Counted from the first letter of the stretch, positions 52,056 to 61,967 are shown. The stretch: DNA of 64,000 nucleotides from JAGDZR01 sp049115695 (GCA_049115695.1 JAGDZR010000001.1:1-64000), one strand, 5' to 3'. The notes: a model not told the origin generated them from the sequence alone. Numbers and translations: made by a program.

Positions 52056-53192
52056 ATGAGTAAAGGAAGAATTAGACTGGGAACAATAGGTGGTGGATAC
52101 GGTTCGTTCATGGGGATTGTTCACCGCATCGCATCGTATATGGGTGAGAATTACGAAATCGTCTGCGGTGCATTTGATGTTAATTATGAAAAAGGACTGG
52201 AATTTTCGGCTCAGCTTGGTGTTGACGATGATCGTTCTTATCCCGACATTGATACGTTGATTGAAAAAGAGTTGGCGCTTTCAGCAGACAAAAGGGTAGA
52301 AGCAGTTTCAATCTTGACTCCAAATTTTTTACACTACGAAATGGCCAAAAAACTGGTCAGTGCGGGCATCAACGTAATCTGTGAAAAGCCAATTACCGTT
52401 ACAGCTGCCGAGGCTGAAGAGTTAGAAAAACTAGTAGCTGAGAATGGAGTGACATTTGCACTTACACATACATACACCGGTTATCCCATGGTAAGGCAGA
52501 TGAAAGCCATGATTGCAGAGGGAGCCATTGGTAAGGTCCAAAAAGTGGATGCACAATATTATCAGGGGTGGATTAACCCATTTATTCATGATGAAGAAAA
52601 GCGCAAGCCGATTTGGAGACTGGACCCGAAGGTATCTGGAAAAAGTTGCTGCATGGGTGATATTGGTGTTCATGCCTTCAATTTGATCGAGTATACCACT
52701 GGACAAGAGGTTGATAAAGTGTTGTCTGATCTAAACACACTTTATGATAATAATCCATTGGATGTAGATGGATCAACCTTGGTCAGGATGAAAAGTGGAG
52801 CTAAAGGAGTGATTACTGCCAGTCAGATTGCAACGGGTGAGGAAAACAACATTGTGATATGTGTATATGGTGAAAAGGCCGGCTTACGGTGGGAACAGGA
52901 AAACCCTACCTATTTGAAATATATGATCGAAGGGGAACCTGCCAGGATCCTGAAACCAGGTAATGCATACAATCACGAATTCTCACTTGAGAGCACCAAA
53001 ATTGCCCCAGGGCATCCTGAAGGACTTTTTGATGCCATGGCAAACATCTATATGGGAGCAGCGAAAGCCATTCGTGAAGAAAAATATCATGAAGGAGCAT
53101 TTCCGACCGTTGTGGATGGAGTACGTGGTATGAAGTTCATTGAGGCCGTGCTAAAATCAAACAAGGAAGGTCAAACCTGGATTAATGTATAA
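52056..53192 (+). CDS. Gfo/Idh/MocA family oxidoreductase (first of two)
   Basis: A 378-residue NAD(P)-dependent sugar oxidoreductase. The N-terminal Rossmann fold has Gly-Gly-Gly-Tyr-Gly-Ser-Phe near 11, and Cys-Glu-Lys-Pro-Ile-Thr is the conserved Lys-Pro motif near 112. The C-terminal alpha/beta sheet domain includes Gly-Asp-Ile-Gly-Val-His-Ala-Phe-Asn-Leu with the catalytic His. It is 6 bp before a second, related oxidoreductase. It probably oxidises or reduces a keto-sugar intermediate. Confidence 0.92.
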   Translation: MSKGRIRLGTIGGGYGSFMGIVHRIASYMGENYEIVCGAFDVNYEKGLEFSAQLGVDDDRSYPDIDTLIEKELALSADKRVEAVSILTPNFLHYEMAKKLVSAGINVICEKPITVTAAEAEELEKLVAENGVTFALTHTYTGYPMVRQMKAMIAEGAIGKVQKVDAQYYQGWINPFIHDEEKRKPIWRLDPKVSGKSCCMGDIGVHAFNLIEYTTGQEVDKVLSDLNTLYDNNPLDVDGSTLVRMKSGAKGVITASQIATGEENNIVICVYGEKAGLRWEQENPTYLKYMIEGEPARILKPGNAYNHEFSLESTKIAPGHPEGLFDAMANIYMGAAKAIREEKYHEGAFPTVVDGVRGMKFIEAVLKSNKEGQTWINV

Positions 53193-53198
53193 ATAATT

Positions 53199-54368
53199 AT
53201 GGAGCACAGAAAACTACGAATGGGAATGGTCGGTGGAGGCAGCAATGCGTTCATTGGTGCAGTTCACAGAATGGGAGCTGGCTTGGATGGGCAAATTGAA
53301 TTGGTATGTGGAGCATTCAGTTCAAGTCCAGAAAGATCTAAGCAATCTGGTCGTGATTTGTATTTGCCAGAAGATAGGGTGTATGAGACGTTTGAAGAAA
53401 TGTTCGAAAAGGAAGCCCAACTTCCAGCTGATCAGCGAATGGATTTTGTTTCGATCGTTACGCAAAACAATATGCACTTTGCACCGGCGATGCTTGCATT
53501 GGAAAATGGATTTCCGGTTATGATCGATAAACCGCTCTGCTTTACCATGGAAGAAGCACACGCGCTTAGAGCAAAAGTTAAGGAGACGGGTTTGCCATTT
53601 GGACTCACATATACCTATGCGTTTTACCCAATGATTCAACAAGCAAGGGCAATGGTGAAGGCGGGGGAAATTGGTAAGGTCCGCAAGGTAATGATGGAGT
53701 ACCCTCAAGGCTGGTTGAATGGTAAACTGGAAGATACAGGTCAGAAACAGGCTTCCTGGAGGTCGGATCCAGCCAGAGCTGGCATTAGCAACTGTTTTGG
53801 CGATATTGGTACGCATTGCGCCCATATGGCAGAGTATGTGTCTGGATTAAAGATCACAGAGGTGCTTTCTGAAATTACTGCATTTGTTGAGGGGCGTACG
53901 CTGGATGATGATGCCAACGTCTTAATTCATTTGGAGGATGGTGCCAATGGAGTGATTTCAGCGTCACAGGTATCCCATGGTGAAGAGAATAATATTAAAA
54001 TGAGAATTTACGGGGAGAAGGGTGGATTGGAGTGGAACAATACCGATCATAACTCACTTATCGTAAAAGTACATGGCACACCAAATCGTACTTTTAGAGC
54101 TGGAGGTGACAATGGAGGATATCTATCGGAAAAAGCGATGGCCCATACTAGAACACCATCCGGTCACCCGGAAGGCTATGTTGAGGCATTTGCTAATATT
54201 TATAGAAATTTCAGTTTGATGATCAAACAACATAAATGGGGGGTGAGCTATGATGAAGCAATCCTGGATGTACCGGATATTGACGATGGATTTAAAGGAA
54301 TGGCCATGGTGAGTGCTGTGGTACAGTCCACCAAGAATGGTAACGTTTGGACTAAGGTGGAGAGATAA
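53199..54368 (+). CDS. Gfo/Idh/MocA family oxidoreductase (second of two)
   Basis: A 389-residue paralogue of the preceding gene with the same layout: Gly-Gly-Gly-Ser-Asn-Ala-Phe near residue 12, Ile-Asp-Lys-Pro-Leu-Cys near 109, and Gly-Asp-Ile-Gly-Thr-His-Cys-Ala. The two differ in the active-site neighbourhood (Tyr-Tyr-Gln-Gly-Trp versus Tyr-Pro-Gln-Gly-Trp), so they may act on different substrates or directions. It is 6 bp from its partner and 90 bp before the isomerase gene. Confidence 0.92.
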   Translation: MEHRKLRMGMVGGGSNAFIGAVHRMGAGLDGQIELVCGAFSSSPERSKQSGRDLYLPEDRVYETFEEMFEKEAQLPADQRMDFVSIVTQNNMHFAPAMLALENGFPVMIDKPLCFTMEEAHALRAKVKETGLPFGLTYTYAFYPMIQQARAMVKAGEIGKVRKVMMEYPQGWLNGKLEDTGQKQASWRSDPARAGISNCFGDIGTHCAHMAEYVSGLKITEVLSEITAFVEGRTLDDDANVLIHLEDGANGVISASQVSHGEENNIKMRIYGEKGGLEWNNTDHNSLIVKVHGTPNRTFRAGGDNGGYLSEKAMAHTRTPSGHPEGYVEAFANIYRNFSLMIKQHKWGVSYDEAILDVPDIDDGFKGMAMVSAVVQSTKNGNVWTKVER

Positions 54369-54458
54369 CAGATTAAATGTAAAAAGTAGTAGCAGGTTGT
54401 GGAGCAAGAACAGACCTGAGACTGTATTAACGATGATTGTAAAATTTGAACTATACAC

Positions 54459-55514
54459 ATGAAGACAATTAAAGGACCTGCCATTTTTTTGGCGCAATTT
54501 CTGGATGATAAGGAACCCTACAACAATCTTAAAAATATTTGTGAATGGGTGGCATCTCTTGGTTACAAAGGAGTACAAATCCCTGCATGGGATGGTCGGG
54601 TAATAGACATTACAAAAGCAGGTGAGAGTAAGGATTATTGCGATGAAATAAAGGGAATCGTCAATGAAGCGGGGCTGGAAGTTACCGAGCTGGCCACTCA
54701 CCTGCAAGGTCAATTGGTTGCTGTGCATCCTGCATATGATGCGGCATTTGATGCCTTTGCGCCAGCAGAACTGCATGGCAATGCCGCTGGCAGGACAGCC
54801 TGGGCAGTCGAACAGATGAAGTCTGCAGTATCAGCTAGCCGTAATATGGGCATTGATGTACTCGCAAGCTTTTCAGGAGCATTGGTTTGGCCGTTTATGT
54901 ATCCATGGCCTCAAAGACCTCCAGGCTTGGTAGAGCAGGGTTTTGAAGAGTTGGCTAAACGATGGATGCCCATTCTTGATCACGCTAAAGATCAGGGAGT
55001 GGAGATTTGTTATGAAATCCATCCTGGTGAAGATCTACATGATGGTGTGACCTTCGAACGATTTTTGAAAGCCACCGGAGATCATGATGCTGTCAAAATA
55101 TTGTACGATCCAAGTCACTTTGTCTTGCAGCAATTGGACTACCTTCAATACATCGACTTTTATCATGAATACATCCGCATGTTCCATGTCAAGGATGCAG
55201 AGTTCAACCCTACAGGTAAGGCTGGTGTCTACGGTGGTTTTGAAGGCTGGAAAGATAGACCAGGTCGATTTCGTTCCTTGGGTGATGGTCAAGTAGATTT
55301 CAGTGGCATATTTACCAAACTGAGTGAATATGGCTATGATGGATGGGCCGTTCTTGAATGGGAATGCTGCATTAAATCCCCTGAACAGGGTGCAGCAGAA
55401 GGAGCTGATTTTATTGCGGATCACATAATTGAAGTTACAGAAAAAGTGTTCGATGATTTTGCCGGTGGAGGCATAGACGTTGAGGCAAATAAAAAAATGC
55501 TTGGATTAAGTTGA
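54459..55514 (+). CDS. Sugar phosphate isomerase/epimerase family TIM-barrel protein
   Basis: A 351-residue AP-endonuclease-2-like TIM barrel. Metal ligands can be placed at Glu in Cys-Tyr-Glu-Ile-His-Pro-Gly-Glu, Asp-Pro-Ser-His, His-Val-Lys-Asp, and Glu in Leu-Glu-Trp-Glu-Cys. Relatives act as isomerases, epimerases or keto-sugar hydratases. In this cluster it probably reshapes a keto-sugar. An intrinsic terminator follows it directly, so the block from 52056 ends here. Confidence 0.9.
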   Translation: MKTIKGPAIFLAQFLDDKEPYNNLKNICEWVASLGYKGVQIPAWDGRVIDITKAGESKDYCDEIKGIVNEAGLEVTELATHLQGQLVAVHPAYDAAFDAFAPAELHGNAAGRTAWAVEQMKSAVSASRNMGIDVLASFSGALVWPFMYPWPQRPPGLVEQGFEELAKRWMPILDHAKDQGVEICYEIHPGEDLHDGVTFERFLKATGDHDAVKILYDPSHFVLQQLDYLQYIDFYHEYIRMFHVKDAEFNPTGKAGVYGGFEGWKDRPGRFRSLGDGQVDFSGIFTKLSEYGYDGWAVLEWECCIKSPEQGAAEGADFIADHIIEVTEKVFDDFAGGGIDVEANKKMLGLS

Positions 55515-55544
55515 TGAACTAACCATATTAGTAAATAGAACATT

Positions 55545-55575
55545 GAAGCTCTGATTTTATTAGAGCTTCTTTTTT
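55545..55575 (+). terminator. Terminator of the oxidoreductase-isomerase operon
   Basis: GAAGCTCT (55545-55552) pairs with AGAGCTTC (55562-55569), followed by six T. It lies 31 bp after the isomerase stop codon. Confidence 0.88.
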
Positions 55576-55605
55576 GTCCAGCCATCAGGCTGAAGTGTAT
55601 GAAGT

Positions 55606-58600
55606 ATGAAGAAAATGAAGAATATTAAACTACTAGGCCTATTGGCTTTAATCCTGCTTGGCTCGTGCTCTCAGGATTCAAAAATTGAGCGTCCACGGGA
55701 TGTTTGGGTTTTTCGGTCTGTTTTAGATGAACGTCCACGAATGTTGACCGCTGCACTCCATGATGATTTATGGGTGGCGTATGACGTACAAAGTGGTATA
55801 ATGTATAAAGCCTGGAAAGGAGGCGTTTTATTTGATGGAGCTGTGTATACTACCACTCATGGACCACAGCCTACCTCAAGGGGATATGCTTATTTCACAA
55901 ATGAAACAGATCAATGGTTACTGAAAAAGGGTAATACCATTAGAGATGCTCAAGTGAGTTATGTTGGACACGAAATTAAAGACGGTCGCCTTTTTATAAA
56001 GTATAACCTCATTACCCAGGAAGGTAAGCAGATCTCCATTTCTGAGAACCCGGAGTTTAAAAACAGAGGAAATCAGAACGGTCTGGAACGAGTATTTCAG
56101 ATAGATAATCAAACTGATGTTGTTGTGGGGTTGAAAACGCGGCAAACATCTCTTTTTGCCAAGGAAGATTTTACGACCACTGGAACATTCGATGAAACAG
56201 GGTTCAAACAGTCCGAATTTACTGGTGGTACAGTTCATTCGTTGAGTGGAGTTGTTTGGATGGATAAGCCATCTGTGAATATCAAAATCTTTTATCATCC
56301 TGGATTTGATCAAATAAGTCAAGGAGGCGATGGGGAATCTTCCGGGACTGCAGGAGAACCAACAGGTGCTAAGATGATTGCAGGAAGTGATTGTTCGGCG
56401 TGTCACAATGAAACATTAAAAACTGTTGGACCTGCTTATCTGACGATAGCAAAAAAGTATAATGATAGCGAGAGTGCTATTAAAATGCTTGCAAAAAAAA
56501 TAATCGATGGCGGAAGTGGCGTTTGGGGCAATGTACCTATGACGCCTCATCCAGATCTGGCGGAAGCTGATGCTCAAACGATTGCTGCTTACATATTATC
56601 TCTTGACGATGGTGAGACTAATATGTTCGACAAGTTTGCACTAGGAATCAAGTCAGTACCATTGGACCTTAGTGACCAGTATGATGGTGGATCTGGTAAT
56701 GGATTTATGGCTCACTTATATCTCAACCCTGACGAACTTGACCCGCTAGAGTTGGTCAAAGTGGTTCAACCTATCAGACAAGGTCCAGTGGATCGAATTC
56801 ATACTCTCCAGGATGGAGACTTCAAGGGGGTGGATGAGCGTTTCGTCGTAAAATATGATGGATTACTTAAAATCGAACAAGATGGCAGCTATGATTTTAG
56901 ATTGATCAGTGATGATGGATCTTACCTATTTATAGATGATAAAATGATCATAGATAATGGAGGTAAGCACGGACCAACTATCATTGATGGTGAAATGTAT
57001 TTGACGGCAGGAGATCATCCGATTACAGTAATATTTGAAGAATATACTGGAGGAGCATTGATTTCAGCACAATGGTTTAATAAGGAAGCTGAATCCTTTG
57101 AGCTATTGAATGATAAGGTGGTAACCTTTACCGCACAAAATGTATTGGAAACTAAAAAATACATTGATCCCAGTACGCTTGTAAAATCAATTCCTGGTGA
57201 CGGTCTACCATTAGATGGTGTTCATCCATCATTCAATCTGGCCCAGGCAAGACCTGACGATTTTACTCCAAGAGTTGGTGGTATTGATTTTTTCTCTGAT
57301 GGAAGAATGGCAGTTTGTACGTGGGATTCCACAGGCCCTGTATACTTAGTTGATAAATGGCAAACAGGTGATCCAGCGGCCATGACACACAAGCGAATTG
57401 CCTTTGGACTAGCTGAGCCATTAGGGCTCAAGATTGTTGATGATAGATTGTTTGTACTACAAAAGCAGGAACTAACAGAGTTAATAGATAATGATGGAGA
57501 TGATGTTATTGATGAATACAGAACTGTAAGCGATAAATGGAGGGTATCCGCAAATTTCCATGAATTCGCATTTGGTTTGGTTTATAAGGACGGATACTTC
57601 TATGCGTCGCTCGCAACGGCAATCATGCCAGGAGGAGCAAGTGCCAATCCTCAAATTCCAGATAGGGGGAAAGTGGTGAAGATCAATATGGAAACCGGAG
57701 ATGCAGAATTGATTGCGCATGGTCTGAGGACTCCAAATGGTATTGGAGAAGGAGTAGATGGTGAGTTGTTTATAGCTGATAATCAGGGAGATTGGTTGCC
57801 GGCTAGTAAAATTGTGCACGTGAAGGAAGGTGCCTTCTACGGGAGTCGATCGGTCAATTTTGAGGGAACCGAAGGTTTGAAGGCCCAATTACCCGTTGTA
57901 TGGCTTCCACAAGACGAAATAGGCAATTCTCCAAGTACCCCGATGAAAATCGATGTTGGGCCATATAAAGGTCAGATGATTCACGGAGAAGTAACTCATG
58001 GAGGTATCAAACGAGCTTTTGTTGAGGAAGTAAACGGCAACTATCAGGGCGCGGTATTTAGATTCACACAAGGACTGGAAGCAGGTGTCAATAGAATCAT
58101 TTGGGGTCCAAACGGATTGGTCATTGGTGGTGTGGGAGCTCCGGGGAACTGGGGACACATTGGCAAGCAATGGTATGGACTTCAATCCCTTACTTACAAC
58201 GAGGTAGTTACTTTTGAAATGTTAAGCGTAAGCGCAAGGTCAAATGGATTTGAGATCACATTTACTGAGCCAATCAAGGAGGGTCAGAATATTAAAGCGG
58301 AGGATTTTTTAATACAGCAGTGGTATTATGAGCCAACCGAAAATTATGGAGGACCTAAATTGGAGTTGGAGACCTTATCGCCAGTTTCTTTTGCTTTGAA
58401 TGAGGATAGAACGTCAGTATTTATTCAGCTTGACGGTCTTAAGGAAAATCACCTGGTCTACTTTAGAATTATTAATCCATTTGTTTCTGCATCAGAAAAT
58501 GAACTTTGGACTACTGAAGCATGGTATACCTTAAACAGTATTCCTAAAGATAAAAAAGGTTTTACGGCTGATTATCAGCTTGCTCATAATCAGTTGACTA

Positions 58601-59229
58601 AAAATGAGCAAAACGCTGGTTGGAAATTGCTGTTTGATGGAAAATCAACGGACGGTTTGAGAAACTATCTAAAGCAAAGTATTGGTAGTAAGTGGATTGT
58701 TGATGATGGGACACTTCATTTTATAGGCCAGGGAGCAGGGACAGGTGGAGATGTGATTATCACTGACAAGGAATATGAAAATTATGAATTGTACCTGGAA
58801 TGGAAGATCGCAAAGGGTGGAAATAGTGGGATCATATATAATGTTGTAGAATCGGAAGAATACGAAACGGCATGGAGAACGGGTCCTGAATTGCAAATTT
58901 TGGATAATGAACGTCATCCGGATGCGCAGATACACATGCATAGAGCAGGTGATCTTTATGACATGATTCCAACCAAATTTATAACTGTCAATAAGGCAGA
59001 AGAATGGAATAGAATCTTATTACGAGTTAATAATGGACATGTTGAGCACTGGCAAAATGGATATAAAGTTGTGGAGTTTGATTTGTGGTCCTCACAGTGG
59101 GACGAGATGGTAGCGAAAAGTAAATTCAAGGACATGCCTGCTTTTGGTACTGGTAAAAAAGGCCACATAGTGCTTCAAGATCATGGAGACAAGGTTTGGT
59201 TCAGAAACATTAAAGTCAGAGAGCTTTAA
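55606..59229 (+). CDS. Cytochrome c / PA14 / beta-propeller / DUF1080 fusion lipoprotein
   Basis: A 1207-residue lipoprotein (lipobox Leu-Gly-Ser-Cys near residue 21). In order: an N-terminal beta region; a mono-heme cytochrome c at about 255-345 (Cys-Ser-Ala-Cys-His near 263, probable Met ligand in Val-Pro-Met near 310); a PA14 carbohydrate-binding-like domain at about 378-505; a sorbosone/glucose-dehydrogenase-type beta-propeller at about 535-870; an Ig-like linker; and a DUF1080 3-keto-glycoside hydrolase-type domain from about 1004. It combines an electron-accepting heme, a propeller and a keto-sugar hydrolase fold in one chain. This strongly suggests periplasmic oxidation and cleavage of a glycoside. 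It has its own terminator. Confidence 0.9.
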   Translation: MKKMKNIKLLGLLALILLGSCSQDSKIERPRDVWVFRSVLDERPRMLTAALHDDLWVAYDVQSGIMYKAWKGGVLFDGAVYTTTHGPQPTSRGYAYFTNETDQWLLKKGNTIRDAQVSYVGHEIKDGRLFIKYNLITQEGKQISISENPEFKNRGNQNGLERVFQIDNQTDVVVGLKTRQTSLFAKEDFTTTGTFDETGFKQSEFTGGTVHSLSGVVWMDKPSVNIKIFYHPGFDQISQGGDGESSGTAGEPTGAKMIAGSDCSACHNETLKTVGPAYLTIAKKYNDSESAIKMLAKKIIDGGSGVWGNVPMTPHPDLAEADAQTIAAYILSLDDGETNMFDKFALGIKSVPLDLSDQYDGGSGNGFMAHLYLNPDELDPLELVKVVQPIRQGPVDRIHTLQDGDFKGVDERFVVKYDGLLKIEQDGSYDFRLISDDGSYLFIDDKMIIDNGGKHGPTIIDGEMYLTAGDHPITVIFEEYTGGALISAQWFNKEAESFELLNDKVVTFTAQNVLETKKYIDPSTLVKSIPGDGLPLDGVHPSFNLAQARPDDFTPRVGGIDFFSDGRMAVCTWDSTGPVYLVDKWQTGDPAAMTHKRIAFGLAEPLGLKIVDDRLFVLQKQELTELIDNDGDDVIDEYRTVSDKWRVSANFHEFAFGLVYKDGYFYASLATAIMPGGASANPQIPDRGKVVKINMETGDAELIAHGLRTPNGIGEGVDGELFIADNQGDWLPASKIVHVKEGAFYGSRSVNFEGTEGLKAQLPVVWLPQDEIGNSPSTPMKIDVGPYKGQMIHGEVTHGGIKRAFVEEVNGNYQGAVFRFTQGLEAGVNRIIWGPNGLVIGGVGAPGNWGHIGKQWYGLQSLTYNEVVTFEMLSVSARSNGFEITFTEPIKEGQNIKAEDFLIQQWYYEPTENYGGPKLELETLSPVSFALNEDRTSVFIQLDGLKENHLVYFRIINPFVSASENELWTTEAWYTLNSIPKDKKGFTADYQLAHNQLTKNEQNAGWKLLFDGKSTDGLRNYLKQSIGSKWIVDDGTLHFIGQGAGTGGDVIITDKEYENYELYLEWKIAKGGNSGIIYNVVESEEYETAWRTGPELQILDNERHPDAQIHMHRAGDLYDMIPTKFITVNKAEEWNRILLRVNNGHVEHWQNGYKVVEFDLWSSQWDEMVAKSKFKDMPAFGTGKKGHIVLQDHGDKVWFRNIKVREL

Positions 59230-59252
59230 ATACCGTTCATAAAAGAGATAAG

Positions 59253-59278
59253 ATGGCCGGTCGATTCCGGCCATTTTT
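59253..59278 (+). terminator. Terminator after the 1207-residue fusion gene
   Basis: ATGGCCGG and CCGGCCAT form a GC-rich 8-bp stem with loop TCGATT, followed by five T. The ATG in the left arm could be misread as the start of the next gene. Confidence 0.9.
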
Positions 59279-59335
59279 GTTTCACATAAGACAACATTTT
59301 ACAGTTTGTAATGAATGGAATGAAAGTTGCCCGTC

Positions 59336-59343
59336 TATTTTTG
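59336..59343 (+). promoter_or_regulatory. Candidate -7 promoter element of the TonB receptor gene
   Basis: TATTTTTG matches TAnnTTTG and ends 17 bp before the ATG at 59361. No good -33 TTTG was found at the usual distance. Confidence 0.4.
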
Positions 59344-59360
59344 TGGCAAATTTTGACGAT

Positions 59361-61550
59361 ATGAAGAAGTGGGTAGTAGGTCTTTGCTTGATGGTGACAT
59401 TTGGTGTGGCGGGTCAATCAATCGAAGGAGCAGTTCGGGATAAAACTACAGGTGAGGAGTTGACCGGAGCGTTGGTTCAGGTTGCCAATAGTGAGATAGG
59501 TACCATTTCTGATGCTTCTGGTAGATTCATATTAGATGAGTTAGATCCAGGGAGGTATGACCTCTTGATTTCCTTTGTTGGTTATCAGACCAGTCAACTT
59601 TCTGATGTGTGGGTAAAAAGCGGCAAGTCGACCAGGCTATTGATTGATTTATCAGTCGATCCATTGAAGTTAGACCAGGTAGTGATCACTTACAGATATC
59701 CAATGGTTGAGCCAGGTAAAAGAACGCTCAATGAAGAACAAATCAATCGATTCGCGGCTTCTTATTATGACCCAGCTAGATTGGTGACAACTAGTCCAGA
59801 TGTCGCTGTTACCAACGATCAGAATAATCAAATTTCTGTTAGAGGGTTATCTCCCAATTACAATGTCTGGAAATTAGAAGGTGTTGAGATTGTGAATCCT
59901 AATCATACTTCAAACGCTGGTACTTTGTCAGACCAGCCAGCGGCAACAGGGGGAGGTGTAAATATTTTGAGTGCTCAGATGCTGGGAACATCAACTTTTC
60001 ATTACGGTCAAATGTCCAATAGCATTAGCAATGGAGTCGCAGGAGTATTTGATATGTATTTGAAAGATGGAGTGCAATCTGACCATCAGTTTACAACACA
60101 AGCTTCGTTGATTGGTTTTGACCTGAGTGCTGAAGGTCCTGTTGGCAAATCAGGAGCAAGCTATCTAGCAAATTATCGGTACTCTTTTACTGGTCTACTG
60201 ACAGGGATGGGAGTTGATTTTGGTGGAGAGCGAATTGGTTTTCAGGATTTGGCATTCAATGTTGCGACTCCACTTGGTAGGTCAGGTAGGATTAAAGTTT
60301 TTGGAGTCGGTGGATTGAGCTTTAATAAGTTTGATCATTTTGATTTTGATGAATCTGAAATTGCAAAACATCGCAATGATATCTACTATGAAAGTGGAAT
60401 GGGGTTGGTTGGAATTTCCTATGAGAATAAAGGATTTCAGCTTTCTGTAGTGACATCTTCAGTGGAAAATAGCAGACAACAAATCGGATATGATAGTTTG
60501 AATCAGTTGCTTTTCGATCAGGAGGTACTGCGCGATCAATCTATTCTTGGATCAAATTTGAGCTATTCAAAGTCATTGTGGAAAGGAAGTATTACGCTTG
60601 GCGCCAATCAGAATCTATATCGTTTCACAAGTATTGATCCCAAAATACTTGTGCAGTATGCAGATGAACCTCAATTTCTTGGACAGTACTATGCGGAAAT
60701 TGAGCAGTATCCTACTTCAAATTTGAAGGTGGTTGGTGGCGTCACTCAATCAGTAACTGGCGGAGATAGATCACTGGATCCACGTTTAGCCTTGAATTAT
60801 TTCATGGGCAATCAAACACTTTCAATATCAGCAGGTACCTACAGTCAATTGTTAAATCCATTCAGTTATTACTTTGCCAGCGCCACTCCCAATAGTGAAA
60901 ATTATGAGAGTCGTTCTGAATTCCCATTGCTGAACAGTTCTCGGTATATCCTTGGTTACACATGGCAAAAGTCTCCTGTGCGATTTGATGCAGAAGTATT
61001 TTACTATCGTCTAAACGATGTGAAGTACTGGAATGTTCAAGAGGTGATAACAGAAGGTAGTACGTATGGGGTTTCGGGGACAGTCACAAGAAACTTCTCA
61101 TCGGATTGGTACCTACTAGCTGGTGGTGCTTTTTATGATGCCCAGCTGAGTGCTACCCCTAACGCCAATCCATTTGATACCAGGTACAATGCCAGTCTAT
61201 CTGGAGGAAAGGAGTTTAGTCGGGAAAAGAAAGAATCAAAGCGAGTTTTTAGCTCCAATGCACGTGTTTCCTTGCAGGGAGGAATGCGATATAGAGATTG
61301 GTACTTTATTGATTCATCAACATCAATAGTTGAGCTTGATCAGCAATATGCTGATTATATGCGCCTGGACATCAGACTTCAGTGGACAAAATATAAAACG
61401 AAAATGACCAGAGTTTGGGCCATTGATATTCAAAATACTACCAATCGGAGGAATGAAGGATTTATTTATTACGATTCATTCGTTGGGGAACGAACTATGT
61501 CCTATCAATTAGGCCTCATACCTATTTTGACATATCGATTAGAGTTCTGA
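59361..61550 (+). CDS. TonB-dependent receptor with carboxypeptidase-like regulatory domain
   Basis: A 729-residue outer-membrane receptor. The signal peptide is about 1-18 (Gly-Val-Ala-Gly-Gln). A carboxypeptidase-regulatory-like beta domain (about 20-95) precedes a TonB plug with Ile-Ser-Val-Arg-Gly-Leu-Ser near 160, and a barrel ends in Tyr-Arg-Leu-Glu-Phe with the expected terminal aromatic. There is no SusD partner nearby, so this is not a classic SusC/D pair. The ATG at 59361 is the true start; an earlier in-frame ATG lies in the preceding terminator. It probably imports the cluster's substrate, a guess from position. Confidence 0.9.
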   Translation: MKKWVVGLCLMVTFGVAGQSIEGAVRDKTTGEELTGALVQVANSEIGTISDASGRFILDELDPGRYDLLISFVGYQTSQLSDVWVKSGKSTRLLIDLSVDPLKLDQVVITYRYPMVEPGKRTLNEEQINRFAASYYDPARLVTTSPDVAVTNDQNNQISVRGLSPNYNVWKLEGVEIVNPNHTSNAGTLSDQPAATGGGVNILSAQMLGTSTFHYGQMSNSISNGVAGVFDMYLKDGVQSDHQFTTQASLIGFDLSAEGPVGKSGASYLANYRYSFTGLLTGMGVDFGGERIGFQDLAFNVATPLGRSGRIKVFGVGGLSFNKFDHFDFDESEIAKHRNDIYYESGMGLVGISYENKGFQLSVVTSSVENSRQQIGYDSLNQLLFDQEVLRDQSILGSNLSYSKSLWKGSITLGANQNLYRFTSIDPKILVQYADEPQFLGQYYAEIEQYPTSNLKVVGGVTQSVTGGDRSLDPRLALNYFMGNQTLSISAGTYSQLLNPFSYYFASATPNSENYESRSEFPLLNSSRYILGYTWQKSPVRFDAEVFYYRLNDVKYWNVQEVITEGSTYGVSGTVTRNFSSDWYLLAGGAFYDAQLSATPNANPFDTRYNASLSGGKEFSREKKESKRVFSSNARVSLQGGMRYRDWYFIDSSTSIVELDQQYADYMRLDIRLQWTKYKTKMTRVWAIDIQNTTNRRNEGFIYYDSFVGERTMSYQLGLIPILTYRLEF

Positions 61551-61607
61551 TATTAATCAGTAAATGGTTGTTGATGTGTTGTTAGATTTAAAGGAAATAA
61601 AACCACT

Positions 61608-61967
61608 ATGAAGGTTATCAATTTTTGTCTCTTTTTGCTTTTCGCATTGTTCACTTACGTGAATTTGAATGACCCGGATCCGTTTTTATGGGTACTGATT
61701 TATGGAGCTGTAGCGCTCATTAGTTTATTGAGAATTTTTGGCATTTTTTATAAGTCCACAGTATTTATACTGATGATTGCGTTGGGAGTTTATGCATTGC
61801 TATTTGTCCCTTCCTTTTGGGAATGGTTAACAACTGATAACAAGTCCGAATTGTTTGGTGAGATGGTTTACGAAAAACCATACATCGAGGGAACCAGAGA
61901 GTTTGGCGGATTAGTAATCGCCGATATGGCCTTGGCATTGCAGCTCTACTGGAAAAAGCTAGGCTAA
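61608..61967 (+). CDS. TMEM220-like small membrane protein
   Basis: A 119-residue protein with about four hydrophobic helices (residues 5-20, 27-45, 50-68 and 98-113). The Asn-Leu-Asn-Asp-Pro-Asp-Pro motif after the first helix is typical of the transmembrane family 220. The family has no known function. It follows the TonB receptor gene by 57 bp on the same strand and may share its transcript. Confidence 0.82.
   Translation: MKVINFCLFLLFALFTYVNLNDPDPFLWVLIYGAVALISLLRIFGIFYKSTVFILMIALGVYALLFVPSFWEWLTTDNKSELFGEMVYEKPYIEGTREFGGLVIADMALALQLYWKKLG

Noticed and set aside
59253..59360. Longer N-terminus for the TonB receptor starting at 59253
   Set aside because: That ATG is inside the left arm of the preceding intrinsic terminator, and the added 36 residues hide an otherwise good signal peptide.
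59361..61550. SusC of a polysaccharide utilisation locus
   Set aside because: No SusD follows, the length (729) is short for SusC, and no typical glycanase set surrounds it; a generic TonB receptor is the safer call.
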